Shown: positions 61,299 to 64,000 of the stretch, one piece after another
Layout of the letters: each line of letters begins with the position of its first letter
Numbering within the stretch: the stretch's first letter is position 1
Source of the DNA: Kineosporia babensis
Lineage (GTDB): Bacteria; Actinomycetota; Actinomycetes; Actinomycetales; Kineosporiaceae
Assembly: GCF_021129305.1 (NCBI RefSeq)
Contig: NZ_JAJOMB010000002.1
Span: 1 to 64,000 of the forward strand
DNA length: 64,000 nucleotides
Reading direction: 5' to 3'
The notes under the pieces: model-generated
Told to the model about the DNA's origin: nothing
Databases searched by the model: none
What the model saw: only the letters and a program-made list of their open reading frames with translations
Program-made: the position numbers and the translations under genes

Positions 61299-62972
61299 AT
61301 GGCACGGACGATCCAGGTAGCCCCCGGGCAGCGGGGCGCCTACACCACGATCGGTGACGCACTGGCCGACGCCTCCGACGACACCGTCGTCGAGGTGGCC
61401 GAAGGCACCTATCGGGAGGCGCTCTACCTCAGCGGCAAGAGCGTGGTCATCCGCCCGCTGCCCGGGACCGGCCCGGTCGTGATCGACTCGGCCGGGGTGC
61501 CGCACCCGGCCCTCAGCTGCCGGGACGGGGGCGTGCAGCTCGAGGGGCTGACCCTGCGTTCCGAGGAGGCGGCCGCCCTGTTGGCCGAGCGTTCCGAGAT
61601 CCGGGTCGAGCGCTGCACCCTGAGCTCCACCAACGCGGCCGGGATCAGCGTCAACGGTGGCCGGCTCGAGGCCCGCAAGTGCACCGTCGAGAACTCGCTC
61701 TACGGGCTGCTGATCGAGGACGCGGACGGTTCGGTCACCGACTGCACGATCTCCGACATCGCCGAGGACGGGGTGCTCGCCCGGATCGGCACGGCCGCGG
61801 TGTTCCGGGCCACCACGGTCAGCCGTTGCGGCAACCGCGGCTTCTACGTGTACCAGTTCGCCCGGCCGGTGATCGAGGGCTGCGAGGTGTCCGGCACCGG
61901 GGGTGCCGGGATCGCGGTGGCCTATCGCAGCGAGCCCACCCTGCGTCGCTGCAAACTGCACGACCTCACCGGCCCCGGAATCACTTTCGCCCGCGGCACG
62001 GCCGGTCTCGTCGAGGAGTGCGAGATCCGCAACACCGGCACTCCGGGCCTGGAGATCGAGGAGGGCGCCGAGCCGGTGGTCCGGGAACGGGCCGAGGGCC
62101 TGGCCGGGGCCGGTGACGTGCTGGACGACCTGAGCCGGGACGACGAGGGCATCGAGAAGCTGCTCGCCGAACTCGACGCGATGGTCGGCCTGACCGAGGT
62201 GAAGGCCGAGGTCCGCGGTCTGATCGACGAGCTCCAGGTGAACGAGTGGCGGCGCAGCGCAGGACTTTCCGTCGCCACCGGGAGCAACAACTTGATCTTC
62301 ACCGGCGCCCCGGGTACCGGTAAGACCACCGTGGCACGGATTTACGGCAAGCTGCTCGGTGCGCTCGGCGTGCTGCCCGGGGGCGGCTTCCGGGAGGTCA
62401 GCCGGCGCGACCTGGTGGGCCAGTACCTCGGGCACACCGCGGAGAAGACCGCCTCGGTGTTCGACGAGGCCAAGGGCGGCGTGCTGTTCATCGACGAGGC
62501 GTACACCCTGTCCCGCTCGGCCGGCAGCAACGACTTCGGCCAGGAGTCGATCGACACGCTGGTCAAGCTGATGGAGGACCACCGCCACGAGAGCGCGGTG
62601 ATCGTCGCCGGGTACACCAAGGAGATGAGCGAGTTCCTGGACGCCAACCCCGGTCTGGCGTCCCGGTTCTCGAAGTCGGTCGAGTTCGTCAACTACGCGC
62701 CGGACGACCTGCTGCTGATCATGGAACGGATGACTGCGGCCGGGGACTACCGGCTGGCCCCCGGCATCGCCCCGCCACTGCACCGCTACTTCGCCGCCCT
62801 GTCTGCCGACCCGAACTTCGGTAACGCCCGCGAGGCCCGGAAGTTGTTCGAGGGCATGCGCAAGACCCAGGCCCAGCGGCTGCGCCGGCTGCCCGGCCGG
62901 CCCACCCTGGACGACCTGCGCACCCTGAACGAGCAGGACCTGTACGACGTGATCGGCCCGGTAACCGAATGA
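61299..62972 (+). CDS. eccA: Beta-helix/AAA+ ATPase, EccA-like
   Basis: A 557-residue fusion. Residues 1 to about 255 form a right-handed beta-helix of pectate-lyase-like repeats (EGTYREALYLSGKSVVIRPL; CTISDIAEDGVLARIG; CEVSGTGGAGIAVAYRSEP). Residues about 280-557 form a CbxX/EccA-type AAA+ ATPase with Walker A GAPGTGKT (336-343), Walker B GVLFIDEAYTL and sensor region NPGLASRF. Mycobacterial EccA instead has TPR repeats at its N-terminus. The gene lies 46 bases after the 738-residue gene and overlaps the next by four bases (ATGA). It would help assemble or dissociate substrates in the cytosol. Confidence 0.85.
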   Translation: MARTIQVAPGQRGAYTTIGDALADASDDTVVEVAEGTYREALYLSGKSVVIRPLPGTGPVVIDSAGVPHPALSCRDGGVQLEGLTLRSEEAAALLAERSEIRVERCTLSSTNAAGISVNGGRLEARKCTVENSLYGLLIEDADGSVTDCTISDIAEDGVLARIGTAAVFRATTVSRCGNRGFYVYQFARPVIEGCEVSGTGGAGIAVAYRSEPTLRRCKLHDLTGPGITFARGTAGLVEECEIRNTGTPGLEIEEGAEPVVRERAEGLAGAGDVLDDLSRDDEGIEKLLAELDAMVGLTEVKAEVRGLIDELQVNEWRRSAGLSVATGSNNLIFTGAPGTGKTTVARIYGKLLGALGVLPGGGFREVSRRDLVGQYLGHTAEKTASVFDEAKGGVLFIDEAYTLSRSAGSNDFGQESIDTLVKLMEDHRHESAVIVAGYTKEMSEFLDANPGLASRFSKSVEFVNYAPDDLLLIMERMTAAGDYRLAPGIAPPLHRYFAALSADPNFGNAREARKLFEGMRKTQAQRLRRLPGRPTLDDLRTLNEQDLYDVIGPVTE

Positions 62973-64000
62973 ACGGCCCCGCCCAGCACCCGGCCCAGGC
63001 CCGCCCGGCTCCGGCCGCCCCGGCCACCGGGGTCGAGGTCAGCGGCGCCCCGGAACCGGCCGTGGTGGCCCGCGGTGCCACCGACGCGCAGAGCCGGGCC
63101 TCGGCCGAGCGGGTCGGCCGGGCCGTGGCCGAGCAACTCATCGCGACCAGCCGCCGGGGCACGAGTTCGGCCACCGTGCCCGACCAGCCACCGTCCGATC
63201 CGGAGGATTCCAGCTCGCTGCCGGAGCGCTCGCGAACAGCCGGCGCGTCGTGGAAGGCCCCGCACCTGCGGGTCGGCTGGCACACCACCACGCCGACGCT
63301 GCTGGCCGGCCTGACTCGTCCCACCGTGCCCACCGGCGTGCTGCTGGGACACGGGAGCGAGGGCAGTGAGGTCCGGGCCGCGCTGTTCCGCCGCACTCCG
63401 GTGCGGATGGTGCTGGTCGGCGATTCCAGTTTGGCCCGCCTTCTGCTGCTGCGCGGTGCGGTGTCCGGGGCCCGGCCGGTGGTGCTCGCCACCGATCCCG
63501 AGGGCTGGGAGAACTTCCACCTGCAGCTCACCGACCTGGGCGTCGAGATGGCGGTCTTCCCTGCCGACGCGGCCTTCTGGCTGGGCGGTTCCAGTGCTGA
63601 GCCGCTCTTCGTGCTCCGGACGGTCGCCGACTCGCCGGCGACCGATGCGCTCCCGACTCCGCTCGGCACCACCAGCCCGATCACGACCGGTCCGATCTCC
63701 ACCGGCCCGGTTGCGGTGGAGCAAGCCCGACCTGAAGATTCGGCCGCTGAAGCCAACTGGTCGGGCGGCTGGTGGCGCTGCGACGCGGTGCTGGCGTCCG
63801 AGGTCGGCCCGGACGCGCTGACCGCCCTGCGCCGAGGTGACCTGGTTCTCGCCTCCCGGCTGGACCAGGCCTCGGCCGAGCGGTTGTGCAGTTCCCGGAC
63901 GGTCAGCGGCCTGAACCTCGAGGCTCTGGTCACGCTGGGCGAGAACGAAGTGATGGCGATCGCCGACGGCCGGGCCCGCAAGCTGCAGCTGCACCTGTCC
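62969..64000 (+). CDS. Partial gene: EccE-C-terminal-like type VII protein
   Basis: The ATG at 62969 overlaps the eccA stop (ATGA) and the frame is open to the window edge, so at least 344 residues. Residues 1-95 are Pro/Ala-rich and probably disordered. The rest resembles the cytosolic C-terminal part of some actinobacterial EccE proteins (TPVRMVLVGDSSLARLLLLR; RRGDLVLASRLDQASAERL; MAIADGRARKLQLHLS). No membrane helix is visible. The membrane-bound EccE part would then be the separate gene at 34808. The assignment is by resemblance only. Confidence 0.55.
   Translation, partial: MNGPAQHPAQARPAPAAPATGVEVSGAPEPAVVARGATDAQSRASAERVGRAVAEQLIATSRRGTSSATVPDQPPSDPEDSSSLPERSRTAGASWKAPHLRVGWHTTTPTLLAGLTRPTVPTGVLLGHGSEGSEVRAALFRRTPVRMVLVGDSSLARLLLLRGAVSGARPVVLATDPEGWENFHLQLTDLGVEMAVFPADAAFWLGGSSAEPLFVLRTVADSPATDALPTPLGTTSPITTGPISTGPVAVEQARPEDSAAEANWSGGWWRCDAVLASEVGPDALTALRRGDLVLASRLDQASAERLCSSRTVSGLNLEALVTLGENEVMAIADGRARKLQLHLS

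Overview
The window comes from a high-GC actinomycete. The evidence is a WhiB-family regulator, a fused E1/E2 alpha-ketoglutarate decarboxylase of the Kgd type, a DivIVA-type coiled-coil protein, a complete set of type VII (ESX) secretion genes, many GTG starts and strong G/C bias at third codon positions. The overall gene mix would suit a Kineosporia-like or Micromonospora-like actinobacterium, but that placement is inference.

Positions 1-31000 are mostly conserved chromosome. They hold malic enzyme, a DivIVA-like protein, an MDR oxidoreductase, kgd, two CNNM/CBS membrane proteins, a secreted M15 peptidase, WhiD/WhiB3, NDH-2, a sigma factor translationally coupled to an O6-methylguanine methyltransferase, a polyprenyl diphosphate synthase, an OafA-type acyltransferase, a cold-shock-domain protein, and a phosphoketolase/acetate kinase pair. 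The last pair would turn sugar phosphates into acetyl phosphate, then acetate and ATP.

Positions 31000-42700 look like an accessory region. An MFS exporter and TetR regulator lie next to a frameshifted tyrosine-integrase remnant and a tRNA-Arg(CCG), a classical integration spot. Then come a GntR regulator, an isolated eccE, a CehA/McbA-like metallohydrolase with a duplicated 3' tail, an unrecognised 511-residue protein, and two neighbouring genes that together carry three copies of a module I do not recognise.

Positions 40987-64000 are a type VII secretion locus. The plus-strand genes are mycP, eccC, two putative substrates, an eccA-like gene and a partial gene at the window edge. The minus-strand genes are two WXG100 genes, eccB, eccD, and a separate operon of YbaB-like, ESX-like, two-TM, giant effector, RelA/SpoT-like, small ORF and HD-hydrolase genes.

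The most interesting object is this effector operon. A 1681-codon WXG100-headed protein with two tandem HExxH domains ends at a TAG codon. The same reading frame then continues without any other stop, and without a good ribosome binding site, into a RelA/SpoT-type alarmone synthetase domain. The operon ends with an intact SpoT/Mesh1-type HD hydrolase. I infer a type VII-delivered alarmone-synthetase toxin, now split by an amber codon, with a hydrolase that could act as its immunity or antitoxin protein.
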